A stretch of 6,701 bases of DNA from a bacterium (lineage in GTDB: Bacteria; Patescibacteriota; JABMPQ01; JAQVVF01), in NCBI GenBank assembly GCA_030611905.1, contig JAUWOX010000057.1, positions 1-6,701 of the forward strand, in the 5' to 3' direction. Both the position numbers and the translations under genes were made by a program. Positions 1 through 6,365 of the stretch are shown here, in pieces; the stretch's first letter is position 1, and each line of letters begins with the position of its first letter. Under the pieces are notes generated by a model. It was not told where the DNA came from, searched no databases, and saw only the letters and a list, made by a program, of their open reading frames with translations.

Positions 1-13
1 ATAAAACATCTGT

Positions 14-280
14 TTATAAAATAATAATATCTTTATCTTGATTTTCTTTAATTATTTTCGGTATTTCCAGAGCGGTATAGTGATCAGGACAAAGTTCACC
101 AGCCAATTTTTTAATCGTAGGAATTTTATATTCTTTAGCAATGCGTTCATTATCTAACGTTTGTAAACAGTCAAATTTAGCAAAAAATAATTTAAAATCA
201 TTTTTTAATTCTTGAATTATATACTTGATTATACTTGTTTTTCCTGAACCAGGCGTTCCAGCAAAAATTACAAATTTCAT
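14..280 (-). CDS. HypB/UreG/CobW-like P-loop GTPase, N-terminal part only (probable truncation)
   Basis: This is the N-terminal half of a SIMIBI-class GTPase of the kind that inserts or loads metals into enzymes (HypB, UreG and CobW are relatives). Visible are a start directly on a hydrophobic strand, the Walker A motif GTPGSGKT at residues 8-15, an FDC motif at 36-38, and ELCPDHY at 62-68, whose Cys-Pro-x-His resembles the metal-binding Cys-His motifs of UreG and HypB. The frame ends at residue 88 after DIIIL, just where relatives have a glutamate followed by Thr/Ser/Asn-x-Gly. Past the TAA the same frame reads T-D-V-L to the window edge, so one substitution could have made the stop. Relatives are roughly 200 residues or more. 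It starts one base after the stop of the ABC ATPase gene, so translational coupling is likely. The family placement is fairly sure. Whether the product works is doubtful, and it may be a pseudogene. Confidence 0.7.
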   Translation of the reverse strand: MKFVIFAGTPGSGKTSIIKYIIQELKNDFKLFFAKFDCLQTLDNERIAKEYKIPTIKKLAGELCPDHYTALEIPKIIKENQDKDIIIL

Positions 281-281
281 A

Positions 282-1085
282 TTATTTTTTTAATCTAATT
301 GGTTCACAATATATTTCTATATTTTTAATTTCTTTTCCTTGTCTTATTTTTTTTCTTATATCCAAGCTATAACTTTCTATCCAATTAAGATAATAAGCAA
401 TACCTTTTTCTTTTAAAGTAGTCTCTAAAACTTTAACAATACCCCCATTTTTAATAATGATTCTTTTATCAGTATTTAATGCTAAAGAAGGATCATGAGT
501 AACAATCAGAATAATTTTTCCTTCTTCTACTAAAATTTTAATTGCTTTTTCTTTTTTAATACCAGCATTTTCTATTTCATCAATTAAAATAATAGGAGAA
601 ATACTAATATTAGCCACATCAGAAACCATTAAGGCTCTGCTCTGTCCACCAGATAAATTTAATAAATTCATTTCAGAAGAAATTGCTTCACCGGTAATTT
701 CATTAGCTTCTTTTATGACTTCTTTAATTAATCCTTGCCGTGATTTTTTTCCACGAGATTCCAAATGCAATTGTAAAAAATCTTTGACAGACATATCTGT
801 TAAAAAATTCATACCTTGAGCTAACGAAGCAATTAGTTTTCTTTTTGGATTAGATCTTATTTCTTTACTAGGAATTTTATTATTAACTAAAATTTTTCGT
901 TTGCTTTTAGTGTCTTTTTGAGCCAATCTTTCTATATCATAAAGAAGTTGACTTTTACCTGCTCCAGTATGACCAACGATAGCTATTACCTCTCCTTCTT
1001 TTATATTAATTTTTTCGAAATTCTCTTTTTTACCAAATTTATTTATCCCAGGCAAGATTGTGATTTTTTTAATCTCTTTATTCAT
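282..1085 (-). CDS. Soluble ABC-type ATPase paired with a metallochaperone-like GTPase
   Basis: This 267-residue stand-alone ABC ATPase has no membrane segment and no permease gene beside it. The motifs are complete: Walker A GHTGAGKS at 38-45, Q-loop Gln90 in LAQGMNF, signature LSGGQ at 144-148, Walker B IILIDE at 165-170 with catalytic Glu170, and H-loop His197 in VTHDP. The D-loop is unusual: after the catalytic Glu it reads IENAGI where transporter ATPases have a form of SALD. A C-terminal tail of about 50 residues (218-267) follows the ATPase core. From memory, a similar ABC protein sits beside a GTPase with an LCPDHY motif in some Clostridia and archaea, without a proven function. The start ATG lies 9 bases after the thioredoxin stop, and the stop is one base before the GTPase start, so the three genes form an operon. 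A role in metal or cofactor loading is inferred only from the GTPase. An ordinary importer ATPase is less likely. Confidence 0.88.
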   Translation of the reverse strand: MNKEIKKITILPGINKFGKKENFEKINIKEGEVIAIVGHTGAGKSQLLYDIERLAQKDTKSKRKILVNNKIPSKEIRSNPKRKLIASLAQGMNFLTDMSVKDFLQLHLESRGKKSRQGLIKEVIKEANEITGEAISSEMNLLNLSGGQSRALMVSDVANISISPIILIDEIENAGIKKEKAIKILVEEGKIILIVTHDPSLALNTDKRIIIKNGGIVKVLETTLKEKGIAYYLNWIESYSLDIRKKIRQGKEIKNIEIYCEPIRLKK

Positions 1086-1094
1086 AAAATAAAC

Positions 1095-1421
1095 TTAATC
1101 TTCTCCAATAACTGATTCAATCGCTTCTACAATCACTTCTTTAGATTGCACACCAATAATTTTTTTTACCACCTTCCCTTCCTTAAACAAAATTAGGGCA
1201 GGAATAGCATTTATCGAAAATTTAGCAGCAATTGAAGAATTTTGATCAACGTCCAACTTACCTATCTTAATTTTTTCTCCAAATTCTTTACTAATTTCCT
1301 CTAAAATTGGAGCCATCATTTGACAAGGCGCACACCACGGTGCCCAAAAATCAACTAAAATTGGCTTTTGACTTTTTATAACCTCGTCTTCGAAATTTCC
1401 ATCAATTAAAACTAAACTCAT
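1095..1421 (-). CDS. trxA: Thioredoxin
   Basis: This is a 108-residue cytosolic thioredoxin, the usual length of bacterial TrxA, which reduces disulfides in proteins using electrons from thioredoxin reductase. The active site is WCAPC at 29-33, with both redox cysteines (Cys30 and Cys33) present. Asp24 sits where the buried proton-transfer aspartate of TrxA lies, and the cis-proline is Pro74 in AIPAL. The inner dipeptide is Ala-Pro rather than the common Gly-Pro, and the residue after the cis-proline is Ala rather than the usual Thr; both variants occur in other thioredoxins. There is no signal peptide or membrane segment. It is the first gene of the thioredoxin, ABC ATPase, GTPase operon and lies about 85 bases downstream of the probable start site of a strong promoter. 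No clear Shine-Dalgarno precedes the ATG. It may serve as a general reductant or keep its neighbours' cysteines reduced; the second idea is inference. Confidence 0.96.
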   Translation of the reverse strand: MSLVLIDGNFEDEVIKSQKPILVDFWAPWCAPCQMMAPILEEISKEFGEKIKIGKLDVDQNSSIAAKFSINAIPALILFKEGKVVKKIIGVQSKEVIVEAIESVIGED

Positions 1422-1512
1422 TATTTTAAAATTAATTTGTATCTAGATTCTTTATAACTTATGCATTTACTTACATTTAAATCACATCCTATAAAATTAA
1501 TACGCCATTTTA

Positions 1513-1541
1513 AATATATACCCATAATAAATACCTGTCAA
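1513..1541 (-). promoter_or_regulatory. Sigma70-type promoter of the thioredoxin operon
   Basis: On the minus strand a perfect -35 box TTGACA (1541-1536) is followed by a 17-base spacer and a -10 box TATATT (1518-1513, five of six consensus bases). Transcription would start near 1506, leaving a leader of about 85 bases before the thioredoxin ATG. Box match, optimal spacing and position in the intergenic gap make this the best-supported regulatory site in the window. Confidence 0.72.
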
Positions 1542-1673
1542 TAAATTTATCCACGACCTATTCTATCGACTACCACGCTATAATAGCCAATAAAAAATGA
1601 CTTATTCAAGCCAAAATAAATAAACGACAATACAAAGACAAAATAATAATAACCGTTATCCACTAATTCACAT

Positions 1674-1700
1674 ATTCGTAACATTCGCATTATTCGCCTG
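1674..1700. repeat. Three degenerate 9-base tandem repeats (ATTCG phase)
   Basis: ATTCG occurs at 1674, 1683 and 1692, exactly nine bases apart; the units read ATTCGTAAC, ATTCGCATT and ATTCGCCTG. A fourth TTCG lies at 1721, out of phase. The array abuts the palindrome at 1697-1716, so both may be parts of one intergenic repeat element. No function is evident. Confidence 0.5.
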
Positions 1701-1716
1701 CCTACCAGCAAACAGG
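1697..1716. repeat. Imperfect 20-base palindrome downstream of the ABC-F gene
   Basis: The 20 bases match the perfect palindrome CCTGCCTGCCGGCAGGCAGG at 16 positions, and all four differences are A in place of G on the plus strand. As RNA from the minus strand it can fold into a 7-pair stem with two G-U pairs and a 6-base loop. It begins 22 bases past the ABC-F stop, but no T-run follows, so it is not a standard terminator. It looks like a decayed intergenic repeat or a weak 3' end hairpin. Confidence 0.45.
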
Positions 1717-1737
1717 TATGTTCGTATCATAAACAAT

Positions 1738-3471
1738 TTATAACTTAAACCTCTTCGCCTGATTTCTCGCTTGCGCTCTCACCTTTTCCGCATATTCAGC
1801 CGGACTCTCCCCTGCTTCAGTTACCGTTGTCCTCCCGCCTTCTTTATTTAAAACTAAATTTCTAGGCTTAATAGTTGAACCAATTTTATTGCCTACATCT
1901 GTACTTAATTCGTCCATCAATTTAACATCATGACTAGAAATTATCACAGTCCCTGGAAAACTTTGGATCGCTTCTGTTACTTTTTTTTGTAAAAATCTAT
2001 CCATATGATTAGTTGGTTCATCTAAGCACAAAGCGTCAACACCCTCTAAAGTACTAACTGATAAAAACCAAAGAAGTCTTTGTTCACCGCCAGAAAAAGT
2101 TGACAATGGCCTCTTTAACCAAGATCTATCAAATAGTCTTCCACGTCCACCTCCAAAATTCAAACCTCTCGCTTCTTTAGCAAAACGAACTGGCATAATT
2201 TGACTATGTGGATCAACCTCGTCTTTAATCCAATCAAAAAAACCTTCTAATGTCCCATCGACCACCGCATCTGGCCAAAATTGCGGCATATAAGCAATAT
2301 TAACGCCCTTAACTTTAATAAATTCTTTGCCTTTTTCTCCTTCTCCTGCCACTAAAGCCTCCATTAATTTAGTCTTGCCAGTACCATTTGATCCTGACAA
2401 AAAAACTACTTCTCCAGCCTGTATTGAAGGAAATTCAATATCTATTAATGGCGACTCTGGCACAGTAACAACATCTGTTGTTTGTACAATTGCTTTCCCG
2501 GCTTTCCACTTCTTTTTTCCTCTCCAACCAATCTGACCGGAAATAATAGAATAATTATCTCCTGATCTATCCTTTACATAATTTTTATAAGACGAAGATG
2601 ATTGTCTTGTTGAACGACTATTTTCATCAGCCACACACTCAATAACACCATCTTGTCCAGCTGACTGCAAAAACCAATCCACATGACTTACACTTGCAAT
2701 TGATACCCCAGCTTTTTTATAAAGCTCAAATAAACCAGCTAACTTTGCAATGCTTTCCATATCTAAATGATTTGTAGGCTCATCCAACAATAAAACATCC
2801 GGTTCAGCTGCCAACATCATGACTAAAACCATTTTAGTACGTTCTCCTCCAGACAACTGATGTATCTTACGATCCAAAAAATCTTCCATGCCAAACAATT
2901 TAACCACTCGCGAACCCAATTCATCAATTCGCATTTCTGCTTCTTGATTTATCATATTTCTTTCATAAACCTCCGAGTCTTCCCAATCAACTGGAAATTT
3001 CTGCTTAAAATATTCTGCCGCCTGTTCCAAAACTTTCCTAGCAAGCATATCTCCAATTTGTCCCAAAATTTCTTCCTGATTCAACCGAGCAATTCGTAAG
3101 CTCTCTAACCCATGAACAGATTTTCCATAAACTGTTCCGCCAGAACTTCCCTTTAAACCAAAATCAGCATTTCTCAAATCCATTACCGCATCAAAAATAG
3201 TTGTCTTGCCCGAACCATTAGGACCAATAATAACAACGCTCTTTCCTACTTCTAAAGAAATTTTATCAATCCCTAAAAAAGGATCGCATCTATTAATTTC
3301 AGTTCCAGCCGTTCCAAAAGACGCATCACCAATACTAGCTATTTTTTCAGAATTTCCTTCTGAATGCGGCTTAATTTCAACAACATGCGCATCCAACGCC
3401 GCCTTAAGTTCCAACGCAATATCTTTTTGTTCTAAACCAATTTCTCTGCCTCCCTCAAATGATAATGCCAT
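1738..3471 (-). CDS. Divergent ABC-F family ATPase (two nucleotide-binding domains)
   Basis: This 577-residue protein has two ABC domains in tandem and no membrane segment. Domain 1 has Walker A GPNGSGKTT at 83-91, Q-loop Gln132, signature LSGGE at 206-210, Walker B with DEPTNHLD at 230-237, and His263. Domain 2 has Walker A GSNGTGKT at 360-367, Gln397, signature FSGGE at 459-463, DEPTNHMD at 484-491, and His514. The DEPTNHxD motifs in both halves are typical of ABC-F proteins, which bind ribosomes and act in translation or antibiotic protection. Two things are unusual. There is an N-terminal extension of about 45 residues. The linker between the domains (about 265-340) is short, serine-rich and then Trp/Lys-rich, without the long charged helix pair that contacts the P-site tRNA. 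The C-terminus is basic. It starts 8 bases after the znuB stop, so it is probably co-transcribed with the zinc genes. The ABC-F-like architecture is certain, but ribosome binding is not shown. Confidence 0.9.
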   Translation of the reverse strand: MALSFEGGREIGLEQKDIALELKAALDAHVVEIKPHSEGNSEKIASIGDASFGTAGTEINRCDPFLGIDKISLEVGKSVVIIGPNGSGKTTIFDAVMDLRNADFGLKGSSGGTVYGKSVHGLESLRIARLNQEEILGQIGDMLARKVLEQAAEYFKQKFPVDWEDSEVYERNMINQEAEMRIDELGSRVVKLFGMEDFLDRKIHQLSGGERTKMVLVMMLAAEPDVLLLDEPTNHLDMESIAKLAGLFELYKKAGVSIASVSHVDWFLQSAGQDGVIECVADENSRSTRQSSSSYKNYVKDRSGDNYSIISGQIGWRGKKKWKAGKAIVQTTDVVTVPESPLIDIEFPSIQAGEVVFLSGSNGTGKTKLMEALVAGEGEKGKEFIKVKGVNIAYMPQFWPDAVVDGTLEGFFDWIKDEVDPHSQIMPVRFAKEARGLNFGGGRGRLFDRSWLKRPLSTFSGGEQRLLWFLSVSTLEGVDALCLDEPTNHMDRFLQKKVTEAIQSFPGTVIISSHDVKLMDELSTDVGNKIGSTIKPRNLVLNKEGGRTTVTEAGESPAEYAEKVRAQARNQAKRFKL

Positions 3472-3479
3472 ATATAAAA

Positions 3480-4301
3480 TTAATTATTATCTCTTTTTAA
3501 AATAATCAATCCATGAAACACAGCCACAATAACAAAAATAACTGCTCCGCAAAGCACAATCACTGCTCCAGATGGCAAATCAAAAACATAAGAAAAAATC
3601 AATCCCAACAAAACCATAATCTCGCCAACAATTATACTCCACCAAACTAAACCCCGAAAAGACCCAGAAAGAATCTTGCCAATTGAAGCTGGAATAATCA
3701 ACAAAGCCGAAACCAAAATAATTCCTAATATCTTAACTCCCAAAACAATTGCTACCGCCAAAAATATATTAAATAAAATTTCAAATAAGTTAATATTAAT
3801 ACCAGCCAAATAAGCACCTTCTTTATCAAAAGCAATCAAAGATAATTTCTTATAAAATACCGCTAAAAATAAAATAATAATTATAGAAAAGATTATCATT
3901 ATAACTAATTCATAAGAATTTACTGATAAAATATTTCCAAATAAAAAACTAATTAATTCCGGCTGATATCCTTTTTGCAGACTAATTAAGATTACTCCCA
4001 ATGCCAAACTTGCCGTAAATAAAATTCCAATAACCGCATCAATTGAAAGCTTTGTTTTCTTCTCTAATAAATAAATCAAAACAGCTATCACTACACTAAA
4101 AATTATTGCCGTCCATAAAGGATTAACTGATGCCACTAGTCCGATAGCAATTCCAGCCAAAGAAGCGTGAGCAATGCCGTCACCAAAAAAAGCCATCTTT
4201 TTCAAAATAGCAAAAACACCCAAAAAACCCAAAAGAGCTGCTAAAAATATACCAGCTAAAATTGCCCTTTGCATAAATGGAAACTGCAAAATTTCAATCA
4301 T
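3480..4301 (-). CDS. znuB: Zinc ABC transporter permease (ABC-3 family)
   Basis: This is the membrane channel subunit of the zinc importer, 273 residues from the chosen start, with about eight hydrophobic helices. The signature of the ABC-3 (ZnuB/TroC/MntB) permeases is clear: FFGDGIAHASLAGIAIG at residues 38-54 and, late in the protein, ALLIIPASIGKIL, the family's ATPase-coupling region. The ATG at 4301 gives an N-terminus beginning MIEIL, which matches E. coli ZnuB (MIELL). A TTG at 4328 would add nine hydrophobic residues and has an AAGGAT ten bases upstream, so the longer form remains possible. Genes for the ATPase and binding protein lie directly upstream. Metal specificity cannot be read from the permease itself; zinc is assigned from ZnuA. 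Confidence 0.93.
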   Translation of the reverse strand: MIEILQFPFMQRAILAGIFLAALLGFLGVFAILKKMAFFGDGIAHASLAGIAIGLVASVNPLWTAIIFSVVIAVLIYLLEKKTKLSIDAVIGILFTASLALGVILISLQKGYQPELISFLFGNILSVNSYELVIMIIFSIIIILFLAVFYKKLSLIAFDKEGAYLAGININLFEILFNIFLAVAIVLGVKILGIILVSALLIIPASIGKILSGSFRGLVWWSIIVGEIMVLLGLIFSYVFDLPSGAVIVLCGAVIFVIVAVFHGLIILKRDNN

Positions 4302-4337
4302 TGTAAAAATATAAAAATATAAAAACAAACACTACAC

Positions 4338-4343
4338 ATCCTT
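4338..4343 (-). promoter_or_regulatory. Shine-Dalgarno-like AAGGAT upstream of znuB
   Basis: AAGGAT lies in the 55-base gap between znuC and znuB. It is 10 bases before a TTG (4328-4326) and 36 bases before the homology-favoured ATG (4301-4299). It is one of the few convincing ribosome binding sequences in the window, and it makes the TTG a serious alternative start. Confidence 0.45.
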
Positions 4344-4356
4344 GTATTTTTAAGTA

Positions 4357-5082
4357 TCAATGCTTGTGCACTGCCATTTCCTTCCCATAAAGCTTTTCTA
4401 TCATATGAGCATCCAACACCTTGTCTGGATCACCAAAGCAAATCATTTTCTTATTCAAACAAATCACTCGATGCGTATACTTTGTCACAATATCCAATTC
4501 ATGAGATACCATAACAATTGTAATTTTATATTTCTGGTTTAAATAATCCATTAACTCATAAAAATTCTTTTCTCCGCCAACATCAATCCCTGCTGCTGGT
4601 TCGTCCAAAAATAAAATCTTTGGATCATTCAAAATCGCACGCGCTACCAAAACTCTTTGTAGCTGCCCACCCGAAAGCTTACCCAAGACCTTGTTTTTTT
4701 CATTCAACATATCAACCTCCTTCAATTTTTCATCAATTTTTGAAACTGATCGCCCCATTCGTAACGAAAACCTTAAAAATTCCTCACAAGTTATAGGAAA
4801 AGTTTTATCAAAATCAAATCTCTGCGCCACATAGCCAACCAAATCTTTTTGATTATTTATACTTTTTCCAAAAATTAAAACTTCACCTTTTGACTGCTTT
4901 ACCAATCCAAGCATTGCTTTAAGCAAAGTTGTTTTGCCCGAACCATTCGGCCCAATTATTGATACAAAACATCCCTCCTTTACTTCTAAATTTATATTTT
5001 CAATTGCTATAAAGGAATCATACTTAACAGTCAAATCTTTTACAATAATTGCATTTTTTGCTATCTCTGGACAAAATTTCAT
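4357..5082 (-). CDS. znuC: Zinc ABC transporter ATP-binding protein
   Basis: This is the 241-residue cytoplasmic ATPase that powers the importer. Motifs are intact: Walker A GPNGSGKTT at 44-52, Q-loop Gln87 in YVAQRF, signature LSGGQ at 136-140, Walker B ILFLDEP at 156-162 with Glu161, D-loop AAGID at 163-167, and H-loop His194 in VSHEL. The AQRFDFDKTFPIT stretch after the Q-loop is typical of the Znu/Mnt/Tro ATPases that partner ABC-3 permeases. The protein ends in His-Lys-His, a short His-containing tail also common in this family. It begins 18 bases after the znuA stop, and a weak GAG five bases before the ATG could serve as the ribosome binding site. The stop is TGA immediately after the expected end, in line with the standard code. 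Confidence 0.95.
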   Translation of the reverse strand: MKFCPEIAKNAIIVKDLTVKYDSFIAIENINLEVKEGCFVSIIGPNGSGKTTLLKAMLGLVKQSKGEVLIFGKSINNQKDLVGYVAQRFDFDKTFPITCEEFLRFSLRMGRSVSKIDEKLKEVDMLNEKNKVLGKLSGGQLQRVLVARAILNDPKILFLDEPAAGIDVGGEKNFYELMDYLNQKYKITIVMVSHELDIVTKYTHRVICLNKKMICFGDPDKVLDAHMIEKLYGKEMAVHKH

Positions 5083-5100
5083 AATTTCTCAATAACCTAA

Positions 5101-6018
5101 TTACTTATTCAACGCTTCAAATAAAATATCACCATTATATTCCATCATTTCTATATAACTATTTCGTCCCTCATCCCCGCCCAAAGGGTCCAAAATAAAC
5201 AATTCCAAACCTAAGTCTTTGGCAAATGGCTTTAAGACATCATTAGACATCTGCGGCTCTGAAAAAATTACCTTAATATTATCTTCTTTAACAACTTTAT
5301 TCAGTTCCTCAAGATATTTTGCAGTTGGCTCTTTGCCTGGAAATGGTTCAAATGTCGTCACGATATCCAAATCAAATTCATCTACAAAATACTGCCAAGC
5401 ATTATGAAAAGTCACCATATCTCTTGTTTTTACCCCTACCAATTTCGTTTCAACATCCTCCTCCAACTTACCTAACTCAACTAAATAATTCTGCAAATTT
5501 TCTTCATAAATCTCAGAATTCTCTAGATCAATCTTTACCAATTCATCCTTAATATTCTCAGCAATTTTCTTCGCATTTAAAATTGACAACCAATAATGCG
5601 GATCCTGATCCCCATGTTCATGCTCTTCATGCTCATGAATTTGTTCATGTTCCTCTTCACCGCTAATATTTTTCAACTCAATTCCCTTTTCGACAGTAAT
5701 TATCTCAATATCACCAATAGCATCCTTAATATCATAAACCCAATCATCCAAACCATGCCCAATCGCAAAAATTACTTTTACGTCTTGTAATTTCTTAACC
5801 TGCTCCGGTGTTATTTCAAAAGTATGCGGACTTGCTCCGCTTGGCAAAATCTGAACAACTTCAATCTTGTCCCCAACAATATTCTGCGCAATATCAACCA
5901 GCGGAAAAATAGTCGCCGCAACTTTAATCCCATCTTCCTCATTCCTTTCAACCACACAACCAGATAAAACAAAAACAGCAACAATAAAAAAAGAAATAAT
6001 AAATAATATTTTCTTCAT
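5101..6018 (-). CDS. znuA: Zinc-binding lipoprotein of the ABC importer (cluster A-I)
   Basis: This is the 305-residue extracellular metal-binding subunit that hands zinc to ZnuB. It starts with a lipoprotein signal peptide: Lys-Lys, a hydrophobic core, and the lipobox LSGC at 18-21, with Cys21 as the lipidated residue. Probable metal ligands are His65 in SPHTFE, His141 in DPHYWL, His205 in FHNAW, and an acidic residue near the C-terminus (Asp277 or Asp282). A histidine at the third position, where manganese-type PsaA has Glu, favours zinc, although TroA also has His there. An acidic, His-rich loop at 120-139 with five histidines (124, 128, 130, 133, 135) precedes His141, as in ZnuA proteins. 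It begins 9 bases after the small membrane protein gene and heads znuA-znuC-znuB. Zinc specificity is strongly suggested but not proved. Confidence 0.95.
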   Translation of the reverse strand: MKKILFIISFFIVAVFVLSGCVVERNEEDGIKVAATIFPLVDIAQNIVGDKIEVVQILPSGASPHTFEITPEQVKKLQDVKVIFAIGHGLDDWVYDIKDAIGDIEIITVEKGIELKNISGEEEHEQIHEHEEHEHGDQDPHYWLSILNAKKIAENIKDELVKIDLENSEIYEENLQNYLVELGKLEEDVETKLVGVKTRDMVTFHNAWQYFVDEFDLDIVTTFEPFPGKEPTAKYLEELNKVVKEDNIKVIFSEPQMSNDVLKPFAKDLGLELFILDPLGGDEGRNSYIEMMEYNGDILFEALNK

Positions 6019-6027
6019 TCTACTAAT

Positions 6028-6342
6028 TTAAATAATAAACAAAACAATAACAATAATCAAAATAAATCCTAAACTATATAACAAAGTAAATCCCAAAACT
6101 CTCAAAGCCTCTTTGATTCTTTTATTCATTGCCAAATAGGCTGAATACCCAAAAACCAAAGCGCCAGTCACCCCCGCAGAAAAAACCAATATCACCAGCA
6201 TAAAAAACATAACTACAAATTGCGGTGGATTACTTCGAAAATATTCATCCATCAACCAAAATAATCCACTTATCAACAAACAGTAAACCAAAACTCCCAA
6301 AACCTGCAAAAGACCAATTAATGACGCACTTAATTTTTTCAT
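6028..6342 (-). CDS. Small membrane protein of unknown function (three predicted helices)
   Basis: I do not recognise an assigned family. The 104-residue protein has three hydrophobic stretches, at about residues 8-31, 41-66 and 82-104. A polar loop after the first contains DEYFRSNPPQF, and a basic loop between the second and third contains NKRIKEALR. The positive-inside rule would put that basic loop in the cytoplasm. The protein ends inside its last hydrophobic stretch, and there is no lipobox or clear cleavage site. It lies 9 bases upstream of znuA and 56 bases downstream of the 2TM-domain gene, so it is probably co-transcribed with the zinc importer. An accessory role in uptake is possible, but only the location supports it. 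Confidence 0.75.
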   Translation of the reverse strand: MKKLSASLIGLLQVLGVLVYCLLISGLFWLMDEYFRSNPPQFVVMFFMLVILVFSAGVTGALVFGYSAYLAMNKRIKEALRVLGFTLLYSLGFILIIVIVLFII

Positions 6343-6365
6343 AAAACTATTTTAACAATATTTAC

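Larger units (their letters stand above)
1422..1737. other. Non-coding region between the zinc operon and the thioredoxin operon
   Basis: No credible gene is seen in these 316 bases on either strand. The part nearest the ABC-F stop holds 9-base-spaced ATTCG repeats and an imperfect palindrome. The part nearest the thioredoxin gene holds a near-consensus promoter. I found no classical terminator (GC-rich stem followed by a T-run) for the upstream operon, so read-through into the thioredoxin operon cannot be excluded. Confidence 0.8.

Noticed and set aside
918..1115. Plus-strand open frame of 65 codons opposite the ABC ATPase gene
   Set aside because: It overlaps a well-supported gene on the other strand and its translation has no recognisable domain.
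1579..1584. Plus-strand TATAAT
   Set aside because: There is no -35 box at the right distance and no plus-strand gene downstream.
1580..1609. Second minus-strand promoter candidate, TTGAAT, 18-base spacer, TATTAT
   Set aside because: The -35 box matches only four of six bases and AT-rich DNA gives such hits easily; the site at 1513-1541 is much stronger.
1697..1716. Rho-independent terminator for the zinc operon
   Set aside because: The stem is weak, with two G-U pairs, and no T-run follows it on the minus strand.
2327..3505. Several plus-strand open frames opposite the ABC-F gene, including one of 99 codons
   Set aside because: They lie opposite intact ATPase motifs (Walker A and DEPTN regions), and their translations are low-complexity shadows.
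5219..5790. Plus-strand open frames opposite znuA, one rich in Met and Phe
   Set aside because: They are antisense shadows; the Met-rich stretch is simply the complement of the His/Glu codons in the znuA metal loop.
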